Assembly: GCA_002151545.1 (NCBI GenBank)
Contig: CP021237.1
Location: 558,001 to 622,000 of the forward strand
DNA length: 64,000 nucleotides
Source: Sphingobacteriaceae bacterium GW460-11-11-14-LB5
GTDB taxonomy: Bacteria > Bacteroidota > Bacteroidia > Sphingobacteriales > Sphingobacteriaceae
Direction of reading: 5' to 3'
Below, piece by piece: positions 17,430-29,840 of the stretch (the first letter of the stretch is position 1; every line of letters starts with the position of its first letter). A model generated the notes under the pieces. That model saw only the letters and a program-made list of their open reading frames with translations. It did not search any database and was not told where the DNA came from. The translations under genes and the position numbers were made by a program.

Positions 17430-17788
17430 ATTGACTGGTAAAATAGGAGGCGAAAGAAATTGGGCGAAAATAAAGACTTTTTATCTCAATAACTTTTAGT
17501 GTTATTAACAAATCTGGCATTATTGTCCTTCGATCGATCTCCCGATGATGGGTTTAAATGCTTGTTGTTATCGTTTATCATAAGCTGATAAAGCTAACCA
17601 TCTCCTCCTGAATAAAAAAATCATATGCTTAGCCTTCTGCAAATTTTGGGTGATTAAATCTGATCAATGAATTGTGTAATGGCTATTCATTTTCCACCTG
17701 ATCGCACAGATTGCGCGACGTAAATTACAAATCAACGCTTTTCTGCGAAATTTGCGGGATAGGCACGAGTAAGCGAAAGTGTTTTAAA
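17430..17788. other. Intergenic region with decayed repeat
   Basis: No credible gene. A small hairpin AATAAC/GTTATT lies at 17497-17515. The stretch 17701-17762 (GCACAGATTGCGCGACG ... TTTCTGCGAAATTTGCGGG) resembles a worn copy of the CAGATT/TCTGCG type of intergenic repeat seen at 20866. Confidence 0.4.
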
Positions 17789-18154
17789 TTAGACTAGCCA
17801 AAGCTTTTCTTCCCTTTTTACCAACAAGTATCTGTCATCGTTTAAAATCAGATAACCATATTCATAGCAGAAAATGTAGGTGTTCCCATTATGGGTTTCA
17901 TAACTATAGGTATGGTATTCAAAATTAAAGCCTGCCGTAATTAGCTTTTTACGGGTAATCTTGGTTTTTCCAGTCGGATTCAGACCAGCAAGTATCGCAC
18001 GATTCTTTTTTAATATGCTATTTACCCGTTTGATCACAAGATTGTCTTCAACCTTTAAACGATTGTTGTAATTGTTGCGACAAGCGTCGTCGCAGTATTT
18101 TTTATCGGCCCTTCCTCTAATCAGGGTTCCGCAGTCTAAACATAAACGTTCCAT
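17789..18154 (-). CDS. Small zinc-finger protein of unknown function
   Basis: 121 residues. A four-cysteine zinc finger at the N-terminus (C5, C8, C21, C25: CLDCG...KYCDDACR) is followed by a basic helix NNYNNRLKVED and an alpha/beta tail ending YGYLILNDDRYLLV. The finger resembles those of small DNA- or RNA-binding proteins (DUF2116-like). It is divergent from ssb, which may be incidental. I do not recognise a named family. Confidence 0.68.
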   Translation of the reverse strand: MERLCLDCGTLIRGRADKKYCDDACRNNYNNRLKVEDNLVIKRVNSILKKNRAILAGLNPTGKTKITRKKLITAGFNFEYHTYSYETHNGNTYIFCYEYGYLILNDDRYLLVKREEKLWLV

Positions 18155-18262
18155 AATAATTTCTTTTTTATTATGGGATGATGACCTAATTTATAAAATA
18201 AAACGATGGAATAAAAAAAATATAAAACATCTCCTAGAGGCTTTAAACGCATGTTTTCCGTG

Positions 18263-18276
18263 TATAAACGTTTATA
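18263..18276. promoter_or_regulatory. Perfect 14-bp palindrome upstream of ssb
   Basis: TATAAACGTTTATA is fully self-complementary. It is followed by an imperfect further copy, ATAAACGACTATAAATGTTTA in two halves at 18274-18294. This makes a TATAAAcG-type half-site array about 100 bp before ssb and 110 bp from the divergent zinc-finger gene. It looks like an operator for a dimeric regulator. Confidence 0.5.
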
Positions 18277-18393
18277 AACGACTATAAATGTTTACAATCC
18301 GACTAATTTTTGATTCTCGTGGCAATTTTGTTCTGTCAGTTGTCGTGGTGACCGCTGTTCGTTAAACATTTAGAAACTTAAAATTTAAAGATC

Positions 18394-18741
18394 ATGGAAA
18401 GTGCAGTTAACAAAGTAGTATTGAGCGGATTTGCCGGAGCAGATGCAGATGTAAAGACTTTTGGAAATCAAAAATTAGCGAGGGTTAACCTTGCGATAAA
18501 TGAAACCTACAAAAATGCTGCGGGTGAAGAAGTTAAAAAAGTACAATGGTTTAATTTAATTTTTTGGAACGCAAAAGCAGATTTGGCCGAAGCCCAGATT
18601 AAAAAAGGTACAGGATTAACTGTAGAAGGCAGATTACAGGCAAATAATTATGATGGTAAGGACGGGAAAAAACGTTATGCCGTAGAAATCGTAGTTGGTG
18701 ATGTAGTAATTAGGGAAAATGAAAAACAAGCTGCCTTTTAG
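18394..18741 (+). CDS. ssb: Single-stranded DNA-binding protein
   Basis: 115 residues, a single OB-fold. NKVVLSGFAGADADVKTFGNQKLARVNLAI is the usual N-terminal strand pair (seen here in sequence order), then VQWFNLIFWNAKADLAEAQIKKG and LTVEGRLQANNYDGKDG. It lacks the long disordered tail and acidic tip of the housekeeping SSB and ends KQAAF, so it is likely an accessory paralogue. Followed by a strong hairpin terminator. Confidence 0.9.
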   Translation: MESAVNKVVLSGFAGADADVKTFGNQKLARVNLAINETYKNAAGEEVKKVQWFNLIFWNAKADLAEAQIKKGTGLTVEGRLQANNYDGKDGKKRYAVEIVVGDVVIRENEKQAAF

Positions 18742-18750
18742 CTTACGAAA

Positions 18751-18789
18751 AAATCGCATCATGTAAATTTGATTTATGTGATGCGATTT
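18751..18789. terminator. Bidirectional terminator after ssb
   Basis: The arms AAATCGCATCA (18751-18761) and TGATGCGATTT (18779-18789) have extra AT pairing inside and are followed by AAAATT. It separates ssb from the convergent TonB receptor gene. Confidence 0.75.
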
Positions 18790-18793
18790 AAAA

Positions 18794-20845
18794 TTACAAT
18801 TTAATAGATAAGCCTGTGTAAAAATTAATTCCTGCAGCCGGGTTAAAATACCGTCCATTTGCGGCGTTTAAATCGTTGCCCAAACTGTAATTAACATTTA
18901 AGAGATTGTTTAAACCTGCAAATAAATCAAGGCGAGTGTTACCTAACCTTAGGTTTTTTATTCCAGCTTTTACTTCCAGCAGATGGTATCTTTTAGAAAA
19001 AGCGGTATTGGCATCATTTAGCGGAATAGCTGAGGTATAGTTGTGCTGGGCAAAGAGGTAAAATTCTTTCCAGAAGTTAAATTCGAGACTATTCACCCAG
19101 ATATTTTTTGGAACACCGGTAAGCTGATTACCCGCATAATTGTTAGTGCCGCTTACAAAATCTTCAAATTTAAATTGGCTCCAGGTATAATTGCTCCTGA
19201 GTTGTAATCCGGTTAACCATGAATTATTGTTTTTGATAATCCATAAGGCTGTTTCCAGTTCTATGCCTTCTTGTTTTGTCCCGCCTGCATTGATGAAATA
19301 TTCAGTGTCATTTTGATTTAGCCTTCTTACAATGGCATTTTTTAACTGATAATGGAATACATTCCCGTTGGCATAAAAACGGTTATCCGCTGTTTTATAC
19401 CTTAAGCCCAGTTCATAATTCCAGCCTGACTCAGCCTGAAGGTTATTATTGATGTTATTATCAGACGATCTTACCTCTGCGATAGTAGGTGTCGAATAAC
19501 CTTTACTTACCGAGGCCCTAATCGATAGATCATTTGAAATTAAGTAAGATAGCGCAGCCTTTGGCATAAACTGCGTATTAAATTTACGCTCTTTTGTCGC
19601 AATGACTGCAGGGAAGTAACTTTCATAGTTGTAGCCAAAAAAGTTTAAACTTGAAGCAAGTTCGATCAGGAATTTATTGGTGATATCGAAGTTTAACCTG
19701 ATGTAAGCAAAATCCTGACTGGCTTTTAAGCGATCTGAAGCTTGCATGGCAGTAGCTTCACCGCCATTATTATTAAAGTTTTTAATCTGACTTTTGGTGG
19801 CAGCGCTTTCTAACCCAATTTGCGCATTAAATTTAATGTTTTCTTTGGCCTGCGCATATTCTAAAAATGTTCTGAACCCGAGCGTACTTTCGTAGCGCTT
19901 TTCGTAATTGGTTATAAAGGGGTTCTTGAAGTCGGTATAAGAGGTGAATAAAGCAATAACATGTTTTAACTGCCTGTTAATCTGATAGGAATTAGCTATT
20001 CCCCCGAAAATGGTTTTATTGTAAATGGCAGCTTGCTGCGAAATGGCTCCAGGTAAGGTTGCTGTTGCCGGACGGGCCAGTTTAGGATCCTGATCTAATT
20101 GTGCAGCCGTTAATCCACCTGGTGTTTCGTAATTTAAATCGCTGTAAAAAGCAAAAGCCTTTAAACTGCCTGCATTGCTATAATTCCATTGCTGCAAAGT
20201 TTGAAAATACTTTCTGTCCATTGCACTGTTTTGCCGATATCCGTCACTTCGCTGATAGGCTTCGCTAAAACTGAAACTGTACTTTTTATATTGCTGTTTG
20301 ATGGATGCTGTTTGATGAAAGAGACCATAGGAACCTCCAATCGCTGAAATATTAATTTCATTGTGATTCATGGCGGGCGGATTAATCAAAATCGCACCGC
20401 CTGTGTTTGCACCAAAAATACTGGCTTCAGGCCCCTTGTAAATTTCCATCATACCTACTGCAGAAACGTCTAAGGCATTGAGGTAGGTATTTCCACCTGC
20501 ATCAGTTAGTGGGAAATCATCAATGTAAATTTTAATATTTCGGATGCCAAAAGGAGAGCGTAATAAGCTCCCACGGAGCGATAGGCGATAGCTACCTGGC
20601 GAACGTTCTTCCATTCTTACACCAGGAACAATATTTAAAGTGCTCACTAAGGAGCTGCTCTGCTGATTTGCGATTAAATTGCTGTCAATCAAATTTACAG
20701 CTGATACCGATCTTAATAAAGAATGCGAATTGTAATAACCTTTAACGGTAACTTCTTCAAGTTTTTTTACGGAATCAGGTTTAAGGACCTGCGCAAAGCC
20801 AGTAAGTGAAAGAAGGATAAACAGTAAGGTAAAGTTCGATTTCAA
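18794..20845 (-). CDS. TonB-dependent outer-membrane receptor
   Basis: 683 residues with a signal peptide cleaved after LTGFAQ. The plug domain (about 30-170) contains NIKIYIDDFPLTDAGG and GPEASIFGANTGGAILINPP; the rest is a 22-strand barrel ending in an aromatic strand (NFYTGLSIKL). It lacks a CarboxypepD-like N-terminal domain and no SusD gene is adjacent, so it is a classical siderophore, metal or small-molecule receptor rather than a SusC. The sugar dehydrogenase gene is upstream on the same strand, separated by a palindrome. The substrate is unknown. Confidence 0.9.
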   Translation of the reverse strand: MKSNFTLLFILLSLTGFAQVLKPDSVKKLEEVTVKGYYNSHSLLRSVSAVNLIDSNLIANQQSSSLVSTLNIVPGVRMEERSPGSYRLSLRGSLLRSPFGIRNIKIYIDDFPLTDAGGNTYLNALDVSAVGMMEIYKGPEASIFGANTGGAILINPPAMNHNEINISAIGGSYGLFHQTASIKQQYKKYSFSFSEAYQRSDGYRQNSAMDRKYFQTLQQWNYSNAGSLKAFAFYSDLNYETPGGLTAAQLDQDPKLARPATATLPGAISQQAAIYNKTIFGGIANSYQINRQLKHVIALFTSYTDFKNPFITNYEKRYESTLGFRTFLEYAQAKENIKFNAQIGLESAATKSQIKNFNNNGGEATAMQASDRLKASQDFAYIRLNFDITNKFLIELASSLNFFGYNYESYFPAVIATKERKFNTQFMPKAALSYLISNDLSIRASVSKGYSTPTIAEVRSSDNNINNNLQAESGWNYELGLRYKTADNRFYANGNVFHYQLKNAIVRRLNQNDTEYFINAGGTKQEGIELETALWIIKNNNSWLTGLQLRSNYTWSQFKFEDFVSGTNNYAGNQLTGVPKNIWVNSLEFNFWKEFYLFAQHNYTSAIPLNDANTAFSKRYHLLEVKAGIKNLRLGNTRLDLFAGLNNLLNVNYSLGNDLNAANGRYFNPAAGINFYTGLSIKL

Positions 20846-20865
20846 AGGGGAAAGGGATTAATAGT

Positions 20866-20919
20866 TTAGCCACAAATCGGCAGATAAATTTACTGCATAT
20901 TCTGCTAATCTGTGGCTAA
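20866..20919. repeat. Palindromic intergenic repeat (GCCACA/TGTGGC type)
   Basis: TTAGCCACAAATCGGCAGA (20866-20884) pairs with TCTGCTAATCTGTGGCTAA (20901-20919). It lies between the sugar dehydrogenase and TonB receptor genes, both on the minus strand, and can fold in their transcript. The short hairpin at 37887-37915 (CTGTGGG...CCCCACAG) may belong to the same family. Confidence 0.75.
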
Positions 20920-20927
20920 TTGATAAA

Positions 20928-22247
20928 CTATTTTGCTGCTACTTTCCAGATTGTACCACTCACATCGTCGGCTAGCAATAAGGCGCCATCTGGTGTTAGG
21001 GTAACGCCAACCGGACGGCCATAAACTTCTGCCTTATCCTGATCGGCGATAAAACCAGTTAAAAAATCCTCGGGTTTTCCAATTGGTTTGCCATCTTTAA
21101 AAGGTACAAATGTTACTTTATAGCCAGAAATTACCGACCTGTTCCATGAGCCATGTTGACCAATAAATGCACCACCCTGATATTTTTGCGGAAATTTAGT
21201 GCCTTTGTAAAAAGCTAATCCTAAAGAAGCGGTATGTGCGCCTACGGCAACATCAGGAGCTATAGTTTTTTTAACCAACTCCGGGTTTTTACCTTTTAAA
21301 CGGGGATCTTCATTTTGTCCAAAATAAGCGTACGGCCAGCCATAAAAAGCACCTGGTTTAACACTGGTAATATAATCTGGTACCAAATCGTCGCCTAATC
21401 CGTCGCGCTCGTTAACAGCTGTCCAAAGCATATTCGTTGATGGAGCCCAATCTATTCCCACAGGATTTCGCAAACCACTGGCATAAATGTTTTCTCCGGT
21501 CCCGTCGGGGTTTATTTCTAATATATTGGCCCGTCTTACTTCATTTTCCATTCCATTTTCGCCAACGTTGCTGCCTGATCCAACGGTAATATAAATTTTG
21601 CTTTTATCTGCATTGGTAATTAGATTTCTAGTCCAATGATTGTTGTATCCACCGGCGGGTAGGCTTAGGATTTTTTTTCCTGTAGCGGTGATTTTAGTGT
21701 CGCCGGTTTTATATGGATATTGCCATAAGCCATCGGTATTGGCTACGTAAAATGAATTACCAATAATCAGCATTCCGAAAGGTTGATTAAGACCATTCAA
21801 AAATGTAGTAACGGTTTCAGGCTTGCCATCTTTATTTTCATCCCGGTATAAGAGAATGGTATTGGCACTTTTTCCTGGTACTTCTGATTTTGCTTTGCCT
21901 GTTATGGTATTGGCAACTGCTTCTACAGTGCTTCTTTCCGAATTAGAAAGCGCCACCAATACATCGCCATTTGGGGCAATATAAGTATGGCGTGGACTTT
22001 TAATGTTCGAAGCAAATTTGGTTACCACAAAACCTTCAGGAGCAATAGGGGTTTTACCTTCTGGCCAACCGATAACTTTGCTAAATTTGCTTTTGGCTGC
22101 ATTGGTATCGGGTGCGGGCAAATCTACAGCGCCATTTTTAGTCGTAACGGTTGTATCTTCTCCCTGTTTTTGTGAATTAGAATTGGATTGACATCCAAAA
22201 AGGACCGCAGTAGAAAGCATTGATGCGTAAAAAATATTGTTTTTCAT
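20928..22247 (-). CDS. Exported sorbosone/glucose dehydrogenase-like lipoprotein (PQQ-type beta-propeller)
   Basis: 439 residues. A lipoprotein signal ends at LFGC (Cys19), followed by a low-complexity linker of about 35 residues and a six-bladed propeller. Motifs such as FASNIKSPRHTYIAPNGDVLVA, NQPFGMLIIGNSFYVANTDGLW, YASGLRNPVGIDWAP and YFGQNEDPRLKG in order match the sorbosone dehydrogenase (GSDH) family. Members are predicted to oxidise sugars or aldoses with PQQ, but no PQQ biosynthesis genes are in the window. It may share a transcript with the TonB receptor gene downstream. Confidence 0.85.
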   Translation of the reverse strand: MKNNIFYASMLSTAVLFGCQSNSNSQKQGEDTTVTTKNGAVDLPAPDTNAAKSKFSKVIGWPEGKTPIAPEGFVVTKFASNIKSPRHTYIAPNGDVLVALSNSERSTVEAVANTITGKAKSEVPGKSANTILLYRDENKDGKPETVTTFLNGLNQPFGMLIIGNSFYVANTDGLWQYPYKTGDTKITATGKKILSLPAGGYNNHWTRNLITNADKSKIYITVGSGSNVGENGMENEVRRANILEINPDGTGENIYASGLRNPVGIDWAPSTNMLWTAVNERDGLGDDLVPDYITSVKPGAFYGWPYAYFGQNEDPRLKGKNPELVKKTIAPDVAVGAHTASLGLAFYKGTKFPQKYQGGAFIGQHGSWNRSVISGYKVTFVPFKDGKPIGKPEDFLTGFIADQDKAEVYGRPVGVTLTPDGALLLADDVSGTIWKVAAK

Positions 22248-22662
22248 GTTAACCGGTTTTTGATTAAGAACTTATCTCAAAAAATATAACATCGAAAACG
22301 GAGAGAAGTTTTTAGCCAGGGCAAAATTGCCACAACCCTAAAACCGTAAAAGGAAAGTACCCTGTGAGTACCTTCCTGGAGAGCGCATATTATTTTCCCT
22401 GGCGTGATGCGATGAGGATTAACAGGGAAGTACTATTATATAATCTTTTAAAATTGAAATATTACTTCACAACGAAAATCTGACCACAGACAAGATGATT
22501 TACTTTTAAGTTAGTAGGAGTGGAGAAAAGGAAGTTGAGCATAATTTCGAGTTGTTAATTTGAAAAGCGATTCGTTAAAACTAAATTACAGTATTACACC
22601 TAATTTTTTAGTTAAATTTTGTTAAATCGTTTCGCAGCTTAAAGCCGGATTATTTCTGGTCT
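22248..22662. other. Long leader region with paired hairpins
   Basis: 415 bp with no gene. On the minus strand it is upstream of the sugar dehydrogenase. GGAAAGTAC and GTACCTTCC form a hairpin at 22351-22377, and TTCCCTG (22395-22401) pairs with CAGGGAA (22423-22429). The GTACCCTG and CAGGGAAGTAC segments could also pair with each other, so two alternative folds are possible. I do not recognise a known riboswitch class. Confidence 0.4.
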
Positions 22663-23235
22663 TTATTTAACCAGATTTTCCTGTAATTTTTTCTCGATGT
22701 CTTTGGCGTTTAATATCAGTGCAGAGAATTGTGGGTCTGATTTTACCAGTAAAAACTTTCCGTTCGGAAGGATGATTGCTGAGGTTCCACACGAAGTGGC
22801 CTCTTTAAATAATAATTTCTTAAGAAAGCCCGAATCGGTTTCTATCTCTAAACCTTTCGATTTAATCGGACTGAAACTTTTTCCTACCTCACGGTATTGG
22901 TAAATGGCAACTTTTGGCCTCGCCTCGGCTTTTTCGAGAATGTTTTTCTGAAAGGCCCACCTTACATTGTTCAGGAACTCTGGGTTCTGATAACTAAGGT
23001 CTTTCCAGCAGTCGTCTTTATTGAAATCGTATTTAATGATAATGGTATCTTTTAAAGCAAGCCTTTGGTTTTCTTTTAAAAAAAGATGCAGGGAATCTAC
23101 CTGTAAATCGGTTAATGTTCCTGCCTGATAGCGCTTAGTTTCATCCAGATATAGTTTTGGTGAACAGCTATATGTCGCAATAGCAATAACAATTAAGGCA
23201 AATAACTGCAGTTTGATTTTGTTAAGGTTTTTCAT
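22663..23235 (-). CDS. Predicted lipoprotein of unknown function
   Basis: 190 residues from the ATG at 23235. The longer in-frame start at 23280 would put a charged stretch before the signal. The signal ends ATYSC, a lipobox. The mature part is basic and mixed alpha/beta, with KDTIIIKYDFNKDDCWKDL and a late TSCGTSAIILPNGKFLLVKSD, and four cysteines that could form disulfides in the periplasm. No family recognised. Confidence 0.65.
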   Translation of the reverse strand: MKNLNKIKLQLFALIVIAIATYSCSPKLYLDETKRYQAGTLTDLQVDSLHLFLKENQRLALKDTIIIKYDFNKDDCWKDLSYQNPEFLNNVRWAFQKNILEKAEARPKVAIYQYREVGKSFSPIKSKGLEIETDSGFLKKLLFKEATSCGTSAIILPNGKFLLVKSDPQFSALILNAKDIEKKLQENLVK

Positions 23236-23365
23236 TTGTGTGAGCATTAAAGTTGAATTCTCCTGGTTAAATTTAGTCATTCAGCCAGGAAAATTCTTAA
23301 GACATAAATTTATAACTAAAATTTAAGTCTTAAACTGTTTTGATATTTTTTTATAATATTATCAC

Positions 23366-24718
23366 TTAACCTTTTAATATTTTGGTTTTTTCGGCATCAA
23401 ATTCTTCCTGTGATAAAATACCGGCATCCAATAATTCTTTCAGATCTAACAGTGCCTGTTTTTTTGATGTGATATCATTTTTAGCTGGTTCTGCACTGTT
23501 TTCAGCAGGTGCTGCACCCTTGATTGGCTGATTAGAAATGTTTGAGGGGCCAAATTGTAACAAGAGTTCGGTAATTTCATTAAAACCCTTAATGTTAGAA
23601 TAATCTATTGCTTTTTGTTCCTTTACATTTACAATGGTAGGGTCTGCTGATTTTTCGAGTAAAAATTTTACCGCATCTTTTTTACCATTGGCAGCCGAGT
23701 AATGTAAGGCGGTATTCCCGCTTTCATCCTGGATATTAACATTGGCACCTTTTTCTGTTAATAGCTTTAACATACTTAAATGTCCGCTTTTGGCGGCTAC
23801 ATGTAACATGCTTTCGCCGCCGTAGTTGTAATTATTATCGAAAGAGAAGCTGGCCGATATGGAAATGTTATTGGCGGTTTCTACCCATTCTAAATACGAA
23901 TACATCGAATCATCCTTACCCGAGAGTGGTTTTGCATAGTTTACATCTACCCCATGGCTTAGAAATAAATCGACAATTTCTTTCTGGTTATTGGCGCAGG
24001 CATACCAAATGGGAGATAAACCATCTTTTGAAGAAACAAATACATCTGCACCTTTTTCTACCAATATTTTGGTTAACATCCGGTTGGCATCATAACAGGC
24101 AATTAATAAGGCCGATTCTCCGGCGTGATTAACATGGTTGATATTTCCACCCTTATCGAGAATAAGCTCAACCATAGGTGTGTTTTTAGATTTAACCGCA
24201 AAAATTAATGGTGAATCGCCGTGTTTATTGGTGGTGTTGATGTTGGCGCCAAATTCCAGTAATTTTTGAACAACTTCCTTATTCCTCCAGCTTGCCGCAA
24301 TAAGCAAAGGGGTTTCTGCCTCGTTATTTTCACCATCCACTTCAAGGCCTTGATCGATCAGTTTTTCCAATACTTCAATTTGTCCGCTTTGAGCGGTGAG
24401 GTGTAATAAACTATTGCCTTTAAAATCTTTAATATCCACCCTTGCACCTTTATCCAGAAGAAACAATGCGGTTTGTTTCTGTTTTTGTAAACAGGCAAAG
24501 TAAAAAGGTGTTTCGCCGGCATGATCTTCATAATCTAAAGCTGCCCCACGATCTATTAAAATCTGCACGAGGTCTAAATATCCACGATGGGCAGCATAGT
24601 GAAGTGCTGTTCTGCCTTTTTCATCTGTATACCCTACCTCTACCTCTTGGTTGGCCAATAAAAGTTCGGCTATTTTGCGCTTGCCGCTCTCGCAGGCAAT
24701 AATAAATGACATCGACAT
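23366..24718 (-). CDS. Ankyrin-repeat protein with C-terminal SHOCT domain
   Basis: 450 residues with about eleven ankyrin repeats (for example GRTALHYAAHRGYLDLVQIL, GDSPLIFAVKSKNTPMVELIL and GNTALHYSAANGKKDAVKFLL). A linker and a SHOCT motif (LLDLKELLDAGILSQEEFDA) follow near the end. It has no signal peptide and is likely cytosolic. Its start is 3 bp after the stop of a second ankyrin gene, so the two are co-translated. A SHOCT tail on ankyrin repeats suggests an oligomerisation or membrane-targeting module. Confidence 0.88.
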   Translation of the reverse strand: MSMSFIIACESGKRKIAELLLANQEVEVGYTDEKGRTALHYAAHRGYLDLVQILIDRGAALDYEDHAGETPFYFACLQKQKQTALFLLDKGARVDIKDFKGNSLLHLTAQSGQIEVLEKLIDQGLEVDGENNEAETPLLIAASWRNKEVVQKLLEFGANINTTNKHGDSPLIFAVKSKNTPMVELILDKGGNINHVNHAGESALLIACYDANRMLTKILVEKGADVFVSSKDGLSPIWYACANNQKEIVDLFLSHGVDVNYAKPLSGKDDSMYSYLEWVETANNISISASFSFDNNYNYGGESMLHVAAKSGHLSMLKLLTEKGANVNIQDESGNTALHYSAANGKKDAVKFLLEKSADPTIVNVKEQKAIDYSNIKGFNEITELLLQFGPSNISNQPIKGAAPAENSAEPAKNDITSKKQALLDLKELLDAGILSQEEFDAEKTKILKG

Positions 24719-24721
24719 ATC

Positions 24722-25930
24722 TTAAGATTGTTTCATGAGCAGTTCAACTGTTTTTATTTTCAGGTTATCATCAGCGGCCAGCATCAGTGCGCTTTGATCC
24801 TGATCATTTGTAACCGCAATATCTGCACCGTTTTCGAGCAGGAGTTTTACTTTTCGGTAAGTTTCTTTTGCTTTTTCTGCTTCGTAGTTTACATTGTAGG
24901 CACAAACCTTATGCAGCAGGGTATTCCCTTCATTATCTGTTCTGTTCACATCTACTTGCCCGCTTTCTAAAACGGCCTGTAAAATATCAGCCTGTTTTTC
25001 GGCAATGATATCCAAGGGAGTCGTGTCAGCGCCATACCAGGTACTGGCCTGATATAAATCGGCGCCGTCTTCAATCAGTTTTTTAAGGAAGTTGATGCCA
25101 CTTTCACTATTCGACATCATCCGCACGTATTCGAATAAAAGTGTTTCGCCGTTTTTATTGATCTGATCGAAAGCTGGTGTGGCATAATTACGCAACGTAT
25201 CGTATATTTTTTCGCTCTGCAAATGTGCCACTGCATAAAAGAAGGCTGAATTTCCATCACGGTCGGTATGATTGGGATCGGCACCATTTTCGAGGAGATA
25301 AGCTATTAAGTCTTTCTTGTTAAATTTTATTGCGGTAATTAGTGGGCTTTCCTGCACCACATTGCCTTCATTAATATCTACCCCCTCGTTTAGGAGGATA
25401 TCGATATAGCCCTTAAGCAGATCAGTAGTCTGCTCATCGTTCAGGTTATAACGGCGGAAACTGCTTTTCACTACCTGATGGATGTAGTTTTCTTCTGCGT
25501 TGTTTTTGAAATTAGCCCTGCAACCTGCATTAATACATGCTTTGATTACCCCTAAATTCACCCCGTTTTCGAAGAGATAACTTAATAGTGTTTTCGTGTT
25601 TACCTCATCATTTAAGTTGTCGAAATGGGTAATAAATTCATCAAAAAATGCGATATCTTCATCGTCATGCCCAAGGCTGCGGGCAATGGCCTGAAAAATG
25701 CTTTTGTCAAAACTGTCGAATTCGTAAATATCGGTTTCGATGGTTTTATCCTTTAACATGAATTGGAGGATTTCGTATTGTTTCGCTCCGACCAGGTTGT
25801 CGAATATGGATGATCGATGGTGTTCTTGTAAGCTTTTGGAGAGTTTTTCGCCATTCAGCATAAGGCTTTTAGCTTCGTCGAATTTGCGGGCGTTTAACTG
25901 TTGATCTAAAGTAGGTTCGGCCATTTTCAA
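24722..25930 (-). CDS. Ankyrin-repeat protein
   Basis: 402 residues. An N-terminal helical region (about 1-130) with LDQQLNARKFDEAKSLMLNGE is followed by ankyrin repeats, clearest in ESPLITAIKFNKKDLIAYLLENGAD (as consecutive segments), GNSAFFYAVAHLQ and GNTLLHKVCAYN. No signal or SHOCT motif. It is the first gene of the two-gene operon; the two proteins share repeat sequence and probably arose by duplication, but the N-terminal region is unique to this one. Binding partners are unknown. Confidence 0.85.
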   Translation of the reverse strand: MKMAEPTLDQQLNARKFDEAKSLMLNGEKLSKSLQEHHRSSIFDNLVGAKQYEILQFMLKDKTIETDIYEFDSFDKSIFQAIARSLGHDDEDIAFFDEFITHFDNLNDEVNTKTLLSYLFENGVNLGVIKACINAGCRANFKNNAEENYIHQVVKSSFRRYNLNDEQTTDLLKGYIDILLNEGVDINEGNVVQESPLITAIKFNKKDLIAYLLENGADPNHTDRDGNSAFFYAVAHLQSEKIYDTLRNYATPAFDQINKNGETLLFEYVRMMSNSESGINFLKKLIEDGADLYQASTWYGADTTPLDIIAEKQADILQAVLESGQVDVNRTDNEGNTLLHKVCAYNVNYEAEKAKETYRKVKLLLENGADIAVTNDQDQSALMLAADDNLKIKTVELLMKQS

Positions 25931-29224
<3,294 letters not shown>

Positions 29225-29290
29225 GCTAAATTGAGTTGTCAACTTTAATATGCTTCTAGTATGGAAGTTAACAACTCTTAAAATACTTTG

Positions 29291-29323
29291 GCGTCCTGAT
29301 ATAAAAATCTGGACGCTTTTTTT
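29291..29323 (+). terminator. Intrinsic terminator of icd
   Basis: The stem GCGTCC (29291-29296) and GGACGC (29311-29316) is followed by TTTTTTT (29317-29323). It is 67 bp after the icd stop. Confidence 0.85.
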
Positions 29324-29413
29324 ATGCTGTAGGTTTGTCAGCTTGATTAGTATTTTGTTAGGCGTAAATATTTTTCATTTGGAAAGCAGATGCAGAAGCT
29401 TTTGGGTTACAAC

Positions 29414-29473
29414 AGTCCCGCTCCCGCTTCTGCTCCCGATGAAATATCGGCAGCATCCCGCTTTGATAGGGTT
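29414..29473. repeat. Dispersed element, copy 2 (inverted)
   Basis: Read on the minus strand it aligns with the 26702 element: AAAGCGGGATGCTG then CCGATATTTCATCGGG then AGAAGCGGGAGCGGGACT. The core is identical and the flanks diverge, so the copies are old or were inserted independently. Confidence 0.7.
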
Positions 29474-29660
29474 TAACGGACTTAAATGGTACAGCTATTT
29501 CGGGTAAAATAAACCCGACTAACCACATCATTGCTTTACTGAAATAAAATAGATCCCAATATTTTACCTAAACTTCTTTTCTCCAGTCAAGTAATTAATT
29601 TGTTTCGGTATTAACCGTTACCGTACCTCCTAAACTTGCCTGGGTATTATTTTCGGCCTG

Positions 29661-29757
29661 CGTGAGGGATAGAAATGGAAAGCCCGCATCCCGATTTTTC
29701 ATCGGGGAGGACTTGCAGTGTATAGCCCGACCCTTGCGTAGCTTGGGGCACGCCCTA
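29661..29757. repeat. Second dispersed element type (GTGAGGGAT...ACGCCC)
   Basis: About 97 bp with end motifs GCGTGAGGGAT and GGGGCACGCCC that are complementary (GCGTG/CACGC), an inner GGAAAGCCCGCATCCCGA and TCGGGGAGGACTTGCAGTG, and a CCCGACCC motif. It differs from the 26702/29414 family but shares the TTTTTCATCGGGG core, so the two may be related. Confidence 0.6.
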
Positions 29758-29840
29758 ATAATTGGAAGATTCTCTGCTGGAAACAAACCTTATCAATATC
29801 ATTTTGTTATATTCATATAAATTAATAGGAGACCCATATC

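Larger units (their letters stand above)
29324..29840. other. Repeat-rich intergenic region downstream of icd
   Basis: 517 bp without a supported gene. It contains two repeat elements (29414-29473 and 29661-29757). Between them a minus-strand segment at 29595-29650 could encode a C-terminus QASLGGTVTVNTETN with a stop codon, which may be a gene remnant cut by the repeat. AGGAGA at 29827-29832 is an SD for the next gene. Confidence 0.45.

Noticed and set aside
17789..18741. Zinc-finger gene and ssb as a mobile element
   Set aside because: No integrase, relaxase, repeats or tRNA flank them; a short ssb paralogue is common in this phylum.
29250..29507. An 85-codon plus-strand frame after icd
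   Set aside because: It reads through the icd terminator and a dispersed repeat, with a hydrophobic and Cys/Trp-rich composition unlike a gene product here.
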